A stretch of 64,000 bases of DNA from Dendrolimus kikuchii (GCA_019925095.2 CM034401.1:19376338-19440337), one strand, 5' to 3'; shown: positions 21,834 to 33,429, counted from the stretch's first letter. The notes: generated by a model not told the origin, from the sequence alone. Numbers and translations: made by a program.

Positions 21834-21839
21834 TATGAA

Positions 21840-22543
21840 GCGTACAAGAATGGCCTACATTCTCACTCTAACTCCGAAGTGTTTAATTCTACATCTTTAC
21901 ATTTGATATAGAATAAAACTGGATAATTGCAACACAATTTCACGACTGTGGGTCAAAAAGGATGAGGAGATTATAAATCAGTAGTGTAATTTTTTTTGTG
22001 TTTAATAAAAACTTTTTGTTTCAGAACCGATTTTGATGATCCTTTTTGCGTTGGATTCAGTACAGCACAGGATAGTTCATATAAAGTTCGTGTTTTTGGA
22101 TTAAATAAAAAAAGCGACTTCAAGAGTAACTAAAAAGCAAAAAATAAATATTCTCTACAACATTTATTTATTTCTCGCTTTTTAATTACATACTGTTAAA
22201 ATCGGTTTCTTTATTGCTTGTTTTTTTTAATTCAAACTGTGACTAATACACCACTATATACCTAAACTGATGTTTTTCCTCAGTCGTAAGTTACATGTAT
22301 GGCCAATACGTCTTAATTTTTCGCGAATTCACTACGTAATTTTATAACACTAAATAAACTACTGTCAAACATCTATGTGTAAACTTGTCACTTACCTACT
22401 AGAAAAGTGATTGCAAAATAGAGACAGACAAGACATGACCGTTAAATACTATCGCTGAGGCTCGACTTTTTATATACATTTTTATTCAAGATTAATTGAC
22501 TTGCAAGCATCATTCGAATAATACACGACAAAATTTTGACGAC
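21840..22543. other. AT-rich interval, no gene seen
   Basis: No exon or element recognised up to the RTE-D copy at 22550. Confidence 0.45.
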
Positions 22544-22549
22544 ACTTCC

Positions 22550-22853
22550 ATACATACATACATACATAACTTCACGCCAGTTCCCTTGCGGGGTAGGCAC
22601 GAACAACAGAGCGCCATTTAGGCCCATTCTTACACACCTCACTTGCTTCTTTGACATTCATAACTCTTGTCATGCACACTCGTCTGTTCTTAAGGCTCCT
22701 GACATCACCCTCCGCTAGTACACGATCAATTTGATCATGGAAGGTGTGTCGTGGCCTTCCACGACTTCTGCATCCATCCACTTTTGCATTGTATATCTGT
22801 TTAGTCATTCTTTCATCATGCATTCTTTCCACATGCCCGAACCAACCGAAAAA
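22550..22853 (-). pseudogene. RTE-D 3' fragment
   Basis: The minus strand is open for 86 codons, MERMHDERMTKQIYNAKVDG then GRPRHTFHDQIDRVLAEGD and YPARELA-stop, followed by a TATG tail. This is the C-terminal end of an RTE-clade LINE protein. A weak 6-bp flank match (ACTTCC, 22544-22549 and 22854-22859) may be the target duplication. Confidence 0.85.
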
Positions 22854-22886
22854 ACTTCCCTTAGTGCTATATCCTTGTAAGAATAA

Positions 22887-23804
22887 TGGAAGTTAAAAGA
22901 CAAGGATCTACCAGTTGAGTTAATAGAGCTTATTCGATCCTGGTACCTTGGTCAGGAAAACGAGGTGAGATGGGGAAGTGAATTATCGGATCCGTACCGG
23001 CTGGAATGCGGAGTACGACAGGGTGGACTGAGCTCACCCTTGCTTTTCAACATTTATGTTGATGATTTAATAGAGAAACTCAGAAGCTTGCAGGTCGGAT
23101 GTTCCATTGACGGCGCATGCATAAATAACATAAGCTATGCGGACGATATGGTGCTGCTGGCTCCATCGGTTGCAGCATTACGTAAGATGCTTGCAGTTTG
23201 TGAAACATATGCCTTATCTCACGGTTTGGTATATAATGTGAAAAAGACCGAATACATGGTGTTTAAAGCTGGGGCCAAGTGTCCATTATTTGTCCCGCCT
23301 CTATTGCTCAATGGAACTCCAATAAATAGAGTTAAGGAGTTTAAATATCTGGGCCATTGGGTAACCGAGGTCCAGGACGATAATGTGGACATGGATAGGG
23401 AACGTAGAGCGTTGTCAGTCCGGGCAAACATGTTGGCCCGCAGATTTGCTCGGTGTACAGAGACGGTTAAAATAACGTTGTTTAAGGCTTACTGTACCTC
23501 TCTGTACTCGGCAAGTCTGTGGTTCAAATATACCCAAAGAGCTTATAATGCCCTACGAGTCCAATACAATAATTCCCTCAGGGTGTTGTTGAGGCGACCG
23601 CGTTTCTGCAGTGCGTCGGCTATGTTCGCCGAAGCACACATAGATGGCTTTGATGCTTTGTGGCGTAAAAAAACAGCGTCGTTACTAGGGAGATTGCGTG
23701 GTAGCTGCAACAGCATCCTGAAGGGAATAGCTGATAAGTTTGACTGCCCACTGATTTGGTCCTTCATTAAAAGAACTAAATCAGTGCTAGTCATTAATTA
23801 CTAA
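22887..23804 (+). CDS. LINE reverse transcriptase fragment (jockey/CR1-like)
   Basis: The frame is open from 22887 (after a TAA at 22884) to the stop at 23802-23804, with no true initiator, so this is a 5'-truncated ORF2. It covers the central and C-terminal RT domain: KDLPVELIELI, then GVRQGGLSSPLLFNIYVDD, the catalytic ISYADDMVLLAPS box, and VYNVKKTEYMVF and FKYLGHW, the usual finger/palm to thumb order. The C-terminal end continues to IKRTKSVLVINY. A ~130-bp 3' UTR ends in an ATT microsatellite (about 23934-23955). The clean frame indicates a recent insertion. Exact clade (CR1, L2 or Rex1-like) is uncertain; without endonuclease it cannot be autonomous. Confidence 0.9.
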   Translation, partial: WKLKDKDLPVELIELIRSWYLGQENEVRWGSELSDPYRLECGVRQGGLSSPLLFNIYVDDLIEKLRSLQVGCSIDGACINNISYADDMVLLAPSVAALRKMLAVCETYALSHGLVYNVKKTEYMVFKAGAKCPLFVPPLLLNGTPINRVKEFKYLGHWVTEVQDDNVDMDRERRALSVRANMLARRFARCTETVKITLFKAYCTSLYSASLWFKYTQRAYNALRVQYNNSLRVLLRRPRFCSASAMFAEAHIDGFDALWRKKTASLLGRLRGSCNSILKGIADKFDCPLIWSFIKRTKSVLVINY

Positions 23805-23955
23805 CATAGACATAAGGAAAAAAAAAAACTAATTACTAATAACATTATAGTGTGTATTTTTGTGTATATTTGTATTAGACTGTTTATTCGTGTATGTATA
23901 TTTGTATTGGACTGTGTTGTCTTTAAATAAATAAATTATTATTATTATTATTATA
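23805..23955 (+). repeat. LINE 3' UTR and ATT tail
   Basis: AT-rich sequence with TTTGTGTATATTTGTATTAG-like direct repeats and AAATAAATAAATTATTATTA at the end; the short-tandem tail replaces a polyA tail as in many insect LINEs. Confidence 0.7.
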
Positions 23956-23999
23956 GTTCAGTGGAATAAAATCGCGGGCATAGCTAGTTTTAAAACCAT

Positions 24000-26318
24000 C
24001 GTATAATTTATAGTTTCGAGCCTATATCTTTAATACTTTTAACCTTGTATTTTTTAAACTGGCAATGTGAAAGGTCCCTAGCCCTTGGGTCGTCGTGTTG
24101 CGCGCTGAGGTCATCCATCTCGCCCTTGAGCGAACGTTGTCTCCCCAATGTGACTGGCTGCGGCCTTCGAGGGCGGTGTTGCCAGCTAAACTTAAAAAAA
24201 TATTTTAATCATTATTTTTTACATTATTAAAAAAAATACTTTATGCTGTGGCCACACCTACATTAGTGTTAAAGATTTAGATTGTAGCCGAATGAGTCTT
24301 AATTAAGCGTTAAAAATACCGCCGTTAACGCCAGATCTCTAACAACGCCTTAAACCCATATAACCCGTGCTATATCTGCGTGAAACAGCCTATATCTGTA
24401 ACATTATCGCAGATAAAGCTGCACCTTTATAGAAAAGATCTTTAAGTCTTTGTTAATCCAAAAGCAATTTATAGATATTAAAATAGTTATATTACCGGGC
24501 CTTCCTCCACGGCTCTGCCTATATAATACGTAGGTTAACATTTAAAAATAACTAAGTGCAATTGCTTACCACTTCAGCTAAATTCATAAGTAGTTTATAT
24601 TCAAGGTCGAAGGTGAAAGGAGAACATACAAACCAAGTAACGTTTTTTAGCGTTACACTTAACTGAGTTTATTATTTAAAAAGACTGGTATGTGTAACAA
24701 CATATTTATTTAACGAAGGAGCGCAATTCACAAAAATAAAGGCATAGAACAATTTCAGTTTTGTTTCAAACTAAATTCAACTGGTGAATACTTTTTGAAG
24801 ATCAGATAGACTAACAAAACACTAAAAATTAAGTTTACTGAATAAGCATTGTATAGCACTTGGCAATATGTTATCGCTGTTTTAAACAGAAGAATCTGCA
24901 ATAAACTCTCCAGCAACACGTCGAGCTAAAATGCTAACAAAAGGTAAACAATTAAATTTTTTTTGGAAATTATAAATCTCATTTACAATTGAGCATATTC
25001 GTGTGTAAGTTCTTACTGTACTGAGTACATTAATTTACTCTGTGACTGAGTACTTTCGACATAGCCTGACTTTTAATGCAGTGATTACTAAAGAATATTT
25101 CTTTTTTTACAATATTAGTGTTGTGCACTATAAATATTTTGCATTATTTATATATGTTGGCGCCAGGCCATAATAAGTGACGGCTCTAACAACTCCAGCC
25201 GATGACGCTAAAGAGAAATTATTTCAATGGGAAATATGGATGTAATTCAAATACGAGTAAATTTTTTATATCATGTCTTTATTGTAGAATTATATGTCTA
25301 ACGTAATTTTTTTAATTTAATTCCTTTAATTTACAGATTTCAATTAATAATAAGTATTAACAATTCGCAAGATATTTAAAATCGCAAAACGCATCGCTAT
25401 TGATCAAATGGAAACGTGATGTTATTTTTCAGATTGTGAACAAAGGCGAATTTACTGCGTGATTTTTAGTTTTGTGATTGTGATTATCGGAATTTACTAG
25501 TGTAGTTTCAAGAAATATTGTATTATTGTAGATTTTTAAGAGAACATCATTTATACAATAATGACAGAAATTAAATGAAAAATACTTTATTGCGTGTACT
25601 TTTAATGCTGTTTTCACAGTTTGGCACAATAATACCATATAGGCTAGCTTTTTTCATGGTTTGTTTAATTGAAAACACTGAGAAACATGCTTTGAAAATG
25701 AGCTATGACGTCATCAAAAGCCTGTGTAAATAGTGGCGTTAAAATAGCTCAAATTTATTCGAGATATTAAATATATGTAAAAAAATTGAACATTTCCAAG
25801 AGTACTTAAATTTTTTACTATGCTTTCAAAATAGAATACAAAACATGCATAATCCCCATTGTACCTATGTAAAAAGTTAAAACCAAACTAAATTCGTCAT
25901 CAAATTGTAAACCAATGTTCATTATCTTCATTAAATATTGTGCAATAAGTTGTGAGTTATTTATTCCAAGAGAAGCTGTGAAATCTAACTATATATTAAA
26001 TATTTTACAGTTAATTTGGGTAATTTATCAAACACGGCAACCCAAGTCCGCGGCGTCCGTTCTGCCCGCCAGTTTACCCTTGCGTTCAGGGAGTAAGGTG
26101 ACACGCTCCATAGATTAGTAAACATGATTCTACATCCATAGGGCGTTCACTACACGATATTTAAACATTTAAGTCAAACAGAAAACAATACATCAATTTT
26201 ATGTATTTATTTTCGCAATAAAGGTTATGTATTGGCCTATTAGTGGAGTTTGGATGTTGTTTATGACTTATGCAAGGTAAAGGTCGAAATTTGTGGCGCC
26301 AATATAATTTTTATATTT
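24000..26318. other. AT-rich interval without recognised gene
   Basis: A small GC-richer block at 24057-24192 begins CTGGCAATGTGAAAGG and ends GGCGGTGTTGCCAG, possibly a short MITE with weak termini. 24375-24425 is an inverted fragment of the repeat at 35226. The rest, including a 69-codon minus frame at 25.4-25.6 kb and a GC-richer patch near 26.04-26.12 kb, matches nothing I recognise. Confidence 0.45.
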
Positions 26319-26319
26319 C

Positions 26320-26431
26320 ACTTTTGTTTGCAGGTAGACGAACTAGCAGACGGTCCTAATAGGTAGTTACTGTAGCCCATGGACATCATATCAGAAACAC
26401 CAAGAGAGCCAATGCGTTGTCTACCTAGGCT
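26320..26431 (-). repeat. SINE B fragment
   Basis: TTTGCAGGTAGACGAACTAG, AGCCCATGGACATCAT and GCCAATGCGTTGTC match the SINE B 3' half with heavy divergence. MITE M2 follows directly. Confidence 0.45.
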
Positions 26432-26667
26432 ACGTTCCATTATAGACTCACAACGACCACGTTCCACTTGCTTGCCGGCGTTATAATAGTAAACCCAAGT
26501 GGAACGGTTATTCGATCCACCTCTTGACATGGGTCGTCGTGAGCGTTGTGTGATCGAAAATGATGACATCATTAGTGACGTTTTCGCCACGACCACAACG
26601 ACCGCGGTCGCCGTGTGGAACGGTTAACGGAGCGTTTTGTGCGTTGTCAGCTACTTACGGAACGCGC
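26432..26667. mobile_element. MITE M2, copy 1
   Basis: Homologous to 40440-40702 over its length (GTTCCACTTGCTTGCCGGCG, AAACCCAAGTGGAACGG, CGACCGCGGTCGCC in both). Termini ACGTTCCATTATAGACTCAC and the complement of GTCAGCTACTTACGGAACGC are inverted repeats, with extra internal GTTCCAC/GTGGAAC pairs that would fold into nested stems. Confidence 0.75.
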
Positions 26668-27061
26668 TGATAGTGGAATGTGTAAGAATCAGTTTTTCTT
26701 TTTTTTTTTAAAGTTTCGTATGATACATTTTTTTTACTGAAATACTCGGGCTGAATAGAAGTATACATTTTTTATTGCCAATAGATGGCAAAACAGCGCA
26801 CTTGATGTAAAGTGATCACCGACGCCTATGAGCGTTTGCAACACTTATAGCGATAGTCGAATCATACTTGCCCCGCACTTTTAGATCTAGCTGTCGGAAT
26901 TCGGAAGTCAAAGTAATTTATTTGATTCAAACGTGGACATTTTTGCAGATGTTATGGTAATTGGTAAAGACTAGTTACATATTTCGCCTTTGAGAGGGAT
27001 ACAAAAATTTTGTAGTTTTTGTTACAAGCCAATTGTATATAGTACTTACTTATGATTACAT

Positions 27062-27420
27062 ATGGAATAACTAGGATATGCCCGCGACTTCGTCTACGCT
27101 TGACTTGAAATTCCTGCGGGATTTCCGGGACATAAAATACCGTAGCATTTGATTAATAATGTAAGCTATCGTTTTAGTGGATGGGTCGGAATAAGGTAAT
27201 TTTTATGCATCCGAGATACTTCAACCTCTCCCGGGCAAAATTCCCTCGGGATTTCCGAGATAAAAAATTAGACATTTTATTACATAAAATTTGCTACCGA
27301 TCAGTGAACAAATCACATTGGATTTCGATTTTTAAAAGTTTAAGTCTTAGCTGTCGATCATCGAAATCGGCCCAGTAGTTTTTATGTGAATCACGAATAA
27401 ACCGACAAGAAATCTAAAAA
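27062..27420. repeat. Helitron-like repeat H5
   Basis: AACTAGGATATGCCCGCGAC followed by TTCGTCTACGC resembles the inverse of a Helitron 3' end (hairpin plus CTAG), and ATCGGCCCAGTAGTTTTTAT with GTGAATCACGAATAAACC resembles the other flank of the same class. Non-coding. Confidence 0.5.
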
Positions 27421-27544
27421 AAATTGCATTGTATTCTCCATCACTTATATAGTCTATTCCAGTTGTTTTTTTTAAATAGCTTCAATGTACAGACAGGGTA
27501 TATTTAGAATTTTATAATATTGTAGGTTATATATTTAGTTCTCG

Positions 27545-27730
27545 GCCCTTTTTTTATTGCGAACCTGCAAACAGACAGACAGCCCACGTGCTGGAAAGTG
27601 GTTATCGTCCCCTACGGACGTTTGCAACATCAGATGCGAAGCCAACATGTTGCCAGCCTTTAAGAATGGGTAAAGGGGATTTGAAACGGACTGTACGTCA
27701 TACTTCGAAACGATCCGATGTTTCACTTGT
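27545..27730 (-). repeat. SINE B copy
   Basis: TTTTTTTATTGCGAACCTGC, GACGTTTGCAACATCAGATG and CATGTTGCCAGCCTTTAAGA match SINE B. The T-run marks the A-tail on the minus strand. Confidence 0.65.
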
Positions 27731-27883
27731 GTGAAGATCAAGATCACTGCTCAAGAATTGAACTGCATTCTTCATTTAAAGTGTATTATTTTTCTTGATG
27801 GTGAGGATCGGGAGGGAGTATTAACAAGAAGGTGTTCTCGACGCAACCGCAATATGTCTTTTTCTTACACACTCCTCTATTCT

Positions 27884-28199
27884 GATTTTTTTTATTGCAT
27901 GATTTCAGCAGACAGGCAGACGGCCCACTTCATGGAAAGCGGTTACCGTCGCCTATGGACATTTGCAACACCAAAGGTGCTACAAATACGCTGCTGCTCT
28001 CTTAAAGGAGACTGGAACCTGGTCGCTAATGCCGGAACACAACACAAGGTTGTTATGGCGGCATACTTTAGACCAGGGGTGGTCGCCATCCAGTCGAGCA
28101 AATACCCTACCACCTGTCTGTGGGTTGTTTAGTCGCCTCTTACGACAGGCCGCCAGGCCGCAAGAAATTGTATTCTTTCTCCGTTCCTGCACGGATAAA
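27884..28199 (-). repeat. SINE A, near full-length
   Basis: The copy runs from a T-run and TTGCATGATTTCAGCAGACA to TTCTCCGTTCCTGCACGGAT. The 133-codon open frame crossing it is a product of the repeat. Confidence 0.85.
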
Positions 28200-28202
28200 A
28201 AT

Positions 28203-28480
28203 CAGATCTGATATCCTCAATCACACCACATATCGTCATATCACCCTTCACACAATCCATCCATCTCTTTTTTGGTCTACCTTTTCCTCTGTATCCATCA
28301 ATCTTGTAGTTTAACATTCTTTTTGTGACGTGACTTTCATCCCTCCTCATTACATGTCTATACCAACTTCTTCCTTTCAATTGTTCAGTCACAGGTGCAA
28401 CTATCAAAGATCCCCTTATGTACTCATTTCTCACCTTATACATTCTTGTAACACCACACATCCACCTCAACATTCTAATC
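28203..28480 (-). pseudogene. RTE-clade LINE ORF2 C-terminal fragment
   Basis: The minus frame reads MLRWMCGVTRMYKVRNEYIR, GSLIVAPVTEQL, then WYRHVMRRDESHVTKRMLNY and GRPKKRWMDC. This is the well-known tail of insect RTE-like endonuclease/reverse-transcriptases ('RMLRWMCGVTR..K.RNEYIRGS ... GHVMRRDE.HV.KR ... GKGRPKKRWMDCVK'). The endonuclease and catalytic RT are absent. A diverged copy is at 43463. Confidence 0.88.
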
Positions 28481-29010
28481 TCATCTGAGTGAGATTTTGT
28501 AAATATATGTGTAGTAAATGCAAAGGATAAAACATCTGCTTATTGCTTTACACTGATCAGCGTGAAGAGTATCATTTAGTTGGTAAACTCGAATCGTGTG
28601 AAACAAACATAAAAACTGCATTATCTTCTTATCGTTAGTACAAAATCTAATCGACATCGTAACCCTGAGGTTTCTTGGAAGGCAAGGAAGTACCTAACTC
28701 GACGATTTAATGGTTTTAACTGCACTGTGTTTTTCAGATAACAAAACAAATAGATACTTTATAGCGTAGCTGGTTGGCCTTTATATAAAAGTATGTTTTT
28801 AGAATTACTGGTGGTCGCCCATTGGTCGAAATTCAACGATAATTAATTTAAATTATAAGTTTGAACATTATTAAAATTCTGTTATCAAAGACGATACTTC
28901 TATAATCACAGATTTCGCCAAGGCTACGCTGTTAATTTGACTTTAACAATAAACAAAAGAGTATATATGCGTTTGTGTGTCAAATACATGGTAGTGTGTG
29001 TAATGTTATT
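28481..29010. other. AT-rich interval, no gene seen
   Basis: One acceptor-like TGCACTGTGTTTTTCAG ends near 28738 but the sequence after it soon meets stops in all frames. Confidence 0.45.
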
Positions 29011-29145
29011 TTTATGCATAATTTAAAAAAAAAATGCATTCTGCATTCCTTCTCTATATAAACTATAAGTGTGCGAAATTCCATACTCCTCCGTCCGCGC
29101 AATTTTCGTAAAAAGGAGTACAAAGTTTTTGCTTCACGTATTATA
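29011..29145. repeat. Second copy of the repeat at 1-145
   Basis: TATGCATAATTTAAAA, CTTCTCTATATAAACTATAA, GTCCGCGCAATTTTCGTA and GTTTTTGCTTCACGTATTA match in order. Confidence 0.7.
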
Positions 29146-29864
29146 ATGATGATTAGGTGCGATTCTCATTTTTATCTGAAGTTTCCGACCATTTTTAGTA
29201 GCCGTTCCGAAGCTCAATTTTTAGGGGAACGGGTTATATCAACCACGCTTGTCACAGGTAATTTGGCCAGGTTTGACACATGGGTTTACTTCGATCTTCA
29301 CTGCCAGCACATGGTTTAACTGTGTGTTTAACTAACTAAATGGCTCTTGAGATAGATAAGTCCTTATTATACACCCAAGGATAGACAAACACAAACTTAA
29401 AATTATAATAATATAAAAAATATAGGATAGTATATCAACAAACCGATCTGCGGTTGAAGAGGTATCTTGTAGACCCACGGCCTACGTGATCTACCCAACG
29501 TAGGTATTAAAAAATAAACATATAGGTCACTGGCTAGGCTTGTTTGCAAATAAGAAGAAATAGAGCGTTTATGATACAGGACCTTGGAGGTGGGAGTACA
29601 ATGACCTCACAAGCTGTCGTCATTCGCAATTAAACTGATAATACACCAGCTAATAGCTAATGTGAGTTGATAACACGATTTGCACTCATAAAGTGGGTAA
29701 AGACCTTTGCGTCGGTAGATTCCTCAGATATATATACTTAGTTCACGATACTATCTATGTTTATATGTTATGTAGGTACATTCCTACTTATTTCTTAAAT
29801 TTCTGCATATATCATTTATCTATTTCATATTAAAAAGTAGGTAGTTCGTGCTATATGTTACGAA
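29146..29864. other. Interval without recognised gene
   Basis: An 82-codon plus frame (29071-29319) spans repeat and non-repeat DNA and has no recognisable domain. Confidence 0.45.
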
Positions 29865-30010
29865 TACTACCATCGCCATTATCATCTCAATTCATTGCTG
29901 GGGATGTCTGGAAGATCACTTTAGCGACAAAACCGCCCTTTGTAGATTGTACATAAATACCTAGGTATAATTATAGTCTTATTGGTGTATAATAAAGTGT
30001 TATCTATCTA
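29865..30010 (+). repeat. LINE C 3'-UTR-type repeat
   Basis: ATGTCTGGAAGATCACTTTAG, AAACCGCCCTTTGTAGATTG and GGTGTATAATAAAGTGTTAT follow the LINE C pattern. Confidence 0.6.
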
Positions 30011-30024
30011 TATTATTTTTTATT

Positions 30025-30370
30025 GTGATTATTGTGAAGCTGGCAAATATGCAGATGGCCCATCTAATGGAAAGTGGTAACCGTCACCTGTGGATGTTGG
30101 CAACACTAGAAATGGAGGAAACGCGTTGGCGGCCTTTAGGAGATAGGAGGAAGGAGAAGTGGGCTTTTTTTGATTCGCAGGGTGAGCACATTGCCGCGCA
30201 CAGTGTGCGTGGACTCTGGTAAAGTCGTTCCCAAATAACTCGCTAAACCTAAACCTGGGTCCCATCACCCGCGTTTGTGTTGGAAGGACATGAGGTCTAT
30301 AGAACAATGTTACTTTCATGTTCATCCGCGCATCAGAGGGGGGGAGGGCGGAGTGTTTCACGCCGATATG
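30025..30370 (-). repeat. SINE B copy
   Basis: GTGAAGCTGGCAAATATGCA, GGCCCATCTAATGGAAAGTG and AACGCGTTGGCGGCCTTTAG match SINE B; the part to ~30365 (TTTCACGCCGATATGATC) corresponds to its 5' portion. Confidence 0.65.
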
Positions 30371-30544
30371 ATCAAATGAATCTTTATTTGTAAAAATACA
30401 GGAGATAAATAGATTGAATTTGATCTACACATGGTCATACAAGTGCACGTCAGTCTAAAAACAAAAAATCACAACAATTCTAATATTATAAACTTAAACC
30501 AATTACCTAATTAGTTATATTAAAAAACAGAAATAAAACAATTA

Positions 30545-30752
30545 GTCCAGGATACATGGACCATTTTTGCACTTGATTACTATCAAGCTAATTTTTCGTG
30601 AGTAGCTTCATTTTGACGAGACGCTCAACATTTTTTTGTACCTCGATTGTGGTAGGTAACAGGTGTAGCAGGGATAAAATATGTTGATTTGATGATTCTC
30701 AAAAATTAGCTTGATAGTAATCACGTGTAAAAATGGTCCATGTATCCTGGAC
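30545..30752. mobile_element. 208-bp MITE with ~50-bp TIRs and TA duplication
   Basis: Termini GTCCAGGATACATGGACCAT and its complement extend inward through TGATTACTATCAAGCTAATT with two mismatches. Flanking TA at 30543-30544 and 30753-30754 fits a Tc1/mariner-type non-autonomous element. The centre has no ORF. Confidence 0.85.
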
Positions 30753-30754
30753 TA

Positions 30755-31333
30755 AATGTCAAGAAAAACAAAGCAAATTAAATATCAAAAGCCTAAAATA
30801 TAAATAAAATAGTATTAATAACATCTTTTTCTTGTCCTGCTTATATTCATTTTAATATATAAACAAAACGAAACAAATTTTAACTTTTCGCGATTAAAAG
30901 GATTTTAGTGAAATTTGTCAAAATATAATTTTAAAACACTGTTTTGATTTTGTCAAAAATGAAAGTTTTATAAACTTTATTGGTTTATGCATAGTGGTGT
31001 TTTGCCTTGGACAGTGTGATAGCACATTCCTGGTTAAAATAGATTTATAGAGCACTTACGAGCACACGACAAGAAATTATCAAAATCTACAATTGAGATG
31101 ATAGTGTTCGGCTTTTTTGACGAGATAGTACATACCCTGCTAGGTTTGCCACCTTTTTTTTTTAAAGAAAATACAGTATTTTTTTATTTTCCCAATGTAG
31201 GCAAAACGAGTACACATTTATTTTATGTTTAATTTATTTCATTATTGAATTTTCCATCCATCAGTTTATTACACTGCGTCTGTTATAACCAAAATCGATT
31301 TAGACACTATTAATATCCTTATAATATGAATAT
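30755..31333. other. AT-rich interval, no gene seen
   Basis: Nothing recognised between the MITE and the RTE-D copy. Confidence 0.45.
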
Positions 31334-31343
31334 ATTTCCATCA

Positions 31344-31581
31344 GTTCTCTTGCGGGGTAGGCACGAACAATAGAGCGCCATTCCGGCTTATTCTTACACA
31401 CCTCACTTGCTTCTTTGACATTCATAGCTCTTGTCATGCACGCCCGTCTGTTCTTAAGGCTCCTGACATCACCTTCTGCTAGTACACGATCAATTTGATC
31501 ATGGAAGGTGTGTCGTGGCCTTCCACGACTTCTGCATCCATCCACTTTTGCATTGCATATCTGTTTAGTCATTCTTTCATC
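31344..31581 (-). pseudogene. RTE-D fragment lacking its tail, with 10-bp TSD
   Basis: Minus-strand coding MTKQICNAKVDGCRSRG through WRSIVRAYPARELM is present, but the stop, last bases and TATG tail are missing. Flanks ATTTCCATCA occur at 31334-31343 and 31582-31591. Confidence 0.85.
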
Positions 31582-31982
31582 ATTTCCATCACTAAATCGT
31601 GTTAAATCCCCGCTTAGACGTGGGTGCAATTAGTTTTTAATAAACATCGTTAAAAGTAGTACAACTCTTTGTGTTATAAATCCTCGCTAATTGTGTATTT
31701 TTTTTAAATAAAATTAATGCTCTGGAAACGTGATTCTTTAAGTGAATATCTATTTACGTTTCACGATTTTTATGGCAGTATTAAATCTTGTTTGATGTTA
31801 GCTTTAATTGATGTTCTCCGGGTTTCTTTAGGATTCGTTATCCAGTCTTAGTTCTACAGATTCGCTCTTTTATTGAGAAGCAGGCAGACGGCTCAGCTCA
31901 TGGAAAGGGGCGACGCAACACTTTGCCAGCCTTTAAGATGTAGGAGGGGATAGGATGGATATGTTAGGAGAATGGATTTGGG

Positions 31983-32398
31983 CATCGTTTCTCAACCTGG
32001 TCGCGACCCTCGCGTGTTATTAAAGGGAATCGCAGTCCTATATACAGATGATCTAGTAATTTTCTTACTAATACAATAAAATATAAACTTATTTCTATTA
32101 TATGTATAGTTATATGTACTCTACCCAGTCCCTCAAGTCTATAATTAGAATACTGAGCCTAGATCACCATCTTCTATGGGTAAGGTGCCCAGAAGGCTGG
32201 CTGAGTTTCCTTGCCAGATCGACATATTGATCCGTTGTCCGAGGTAGTCACCAGCCCTCCGATCACCTGAAGAGTCAATGAATGAAATGAACTATTAATT
32301 AAAATATTATAATTTCGTAGTGAAGGAGCCGTAAGTATTTTTACAATTTTTTTTGTTTCTTTCGTAGACCGCGACATAAAAATGGTTGAGAAACAATG
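31983..32398. mobile_element. hAT-type MITE with 8-bp TSD
   Basis: Ends CATCGTTTCTCAACC and GGTTGAGAAACAATG are inverted, with GCGGTC/GACCGC motifs inside, as in hAT elements. Flanks GATTTGGG (31975-31982) and GATTAGGG (32399-32406) match at 7 of 8 positions. A LINE E fragment is nested within it. Confidence 0.85.
32110..32290 (-). pseudogene. LINE E fragment nested in hAT MITE
   Basis: Minus-strand words SLTLQVIGGLVT, SRKETQ-like and FWAPYP correspond, in broken frames, to the 'SGDQRAGxYLGxxxxxxxxRGNSASLLGTLP' block of LINE E. Short, frameshifted copy. Confidence 0.55.
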
Positions 32399-32539
32399 GA
32401 TTAGGGGGACGGCGTACTGGGAGAGGAAAGTGGGCGATTGGAACTCTCACTCATCGTGCGAAAACGATCAACTCAAGTCTTAACGTTTCACGCCGATATT
32501 CTGTGAAAGCGTGGTATCACACCGATCGCACTGTAATCC

Positions 32540-32900
32540 AGATAATGATTCTAGCAAGGCTTTCGTTTATTGTTTTTTAAAAGAGGAGGAAGGTGTCCAA
32601 AGATGGTAACATGTAAGGTAAGGTTATCGTCATACGATGTGTATTGATGTTTATATACGGCCTCATCACATATACTGTGGGCGCCATAGAGTAATTCTAT
32701 ATTCAACAATACTTTCTTATTTTTAATTTAATACATATTTTAGATATTTGCTCTAGAAGAAATAGAATGCTAGGAACGATAATTCCAATACTTTAATGTG
32801 ATCTTGATGATTTATGAATGATTCTTTGAAATTTTACATAAACTACGTAATATTCGTTGAAACCCGTTATCTGATCTCTGATACTCTGTTTAAATATGAA
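32540..32900. other. Interval without recognised gene
   Basis: AT-rich; no element boundaries seen. Confidence 0.4.
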
Positions 32901-32904
32901 ATTA

Positions 32905-33112
32905 TGGATGGCTACCACCCCTGGTCTATAGTATGCCGCCATAACAACCTTGAGTTGTGTTCCGGCATTAGTGACTAGGTTCCAGTCTCCCTTAAGAGAG
33001 CTGTAGCGCATTTGTAGCCCCTTTGGTGTTGCAAATGTCCATATGCGATGGTAACCGCTTTCCATCAAGTGGGCCGTCAGCCTGTCTGCTGAATTCGAGC
33101 AATAAAAAAAAA
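32905..33112 (+). repeat. SINE A, 5'-truncated, with A-tail
   Basis: From GGATGGCTACCACCCCTGGT to GAATTCGAGCAATAAAAAAA plus further A residues. The long pure A-tail argues for a relatively young copy. Confidence 0.85.
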
Positions 33113-33224
33113 AAATATTTTTGAGTCTTATTTACATTGTTGAATTAATCATCAAGATAACACAACAAAGTTTTGAATTTCTTATTGTTTAACTAAACTG
33201 AAATAAAAAAAAAGCCTATTATAA

Positions 33225-33415
33225 TGTATCTATTGCCTTTTTCCTGCACCACCTACATAGCCCGATTCAAATTTGTTTTATTTAGGTTGCCTGGAAGAGA
33301 TCGCTTTGAGCGATAGGGCGCCGCCTATTGTGTTGCCTAGAAAATATTGTAAATATGGTCTGTTTTTGTAATTGTATATTTTGGTGTGCAATAGTGTTAT
33401 CTCTCTATCTCTAAA
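33225..33415 (+). repeat. LINE C 3'-UTR-type repeat
   Basis: TTTTCCTGCACCACCTACAT, GGTTGCCTGGAAGAGATCGC, TTTGAGCGATAGGGC and GGTGTGCAATAGTGTTATC in order. Confidence 0.75.
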
Positions 33416-33429
33416 ATTGATAGAATATT

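Larger units (their letters stand above)
31868..32535 (-). repeat. SINE B copy split by a hAT MITE
   Basis: Left part 31868-31982 (GAAGCAGGCAGACGGCTCAG, TTTGCCAGCCTTTAAGATG) and right part 32399-32535 (TTTCACGCCGATATTCTGTG, GTGGTATCACACCGATCG) align to SINE B on either side of the insertion. Confidence 0.75.

Noticed and set aside
26318..26596. 92-codon minus frame at 26.3-26.6 kb as a gene
   Set aside because: It spans a SINE B fragment and MITE M2 and is not conserved in the second MITE copy.
27731..28192. 70-133-codon frames with repeated words such as MESGYHRLWTFATPK and MQERRKNTISCG across the window
   Set aside because: They occur at every SINE A copy on either strand and are chance frames of a non-coding repeat.
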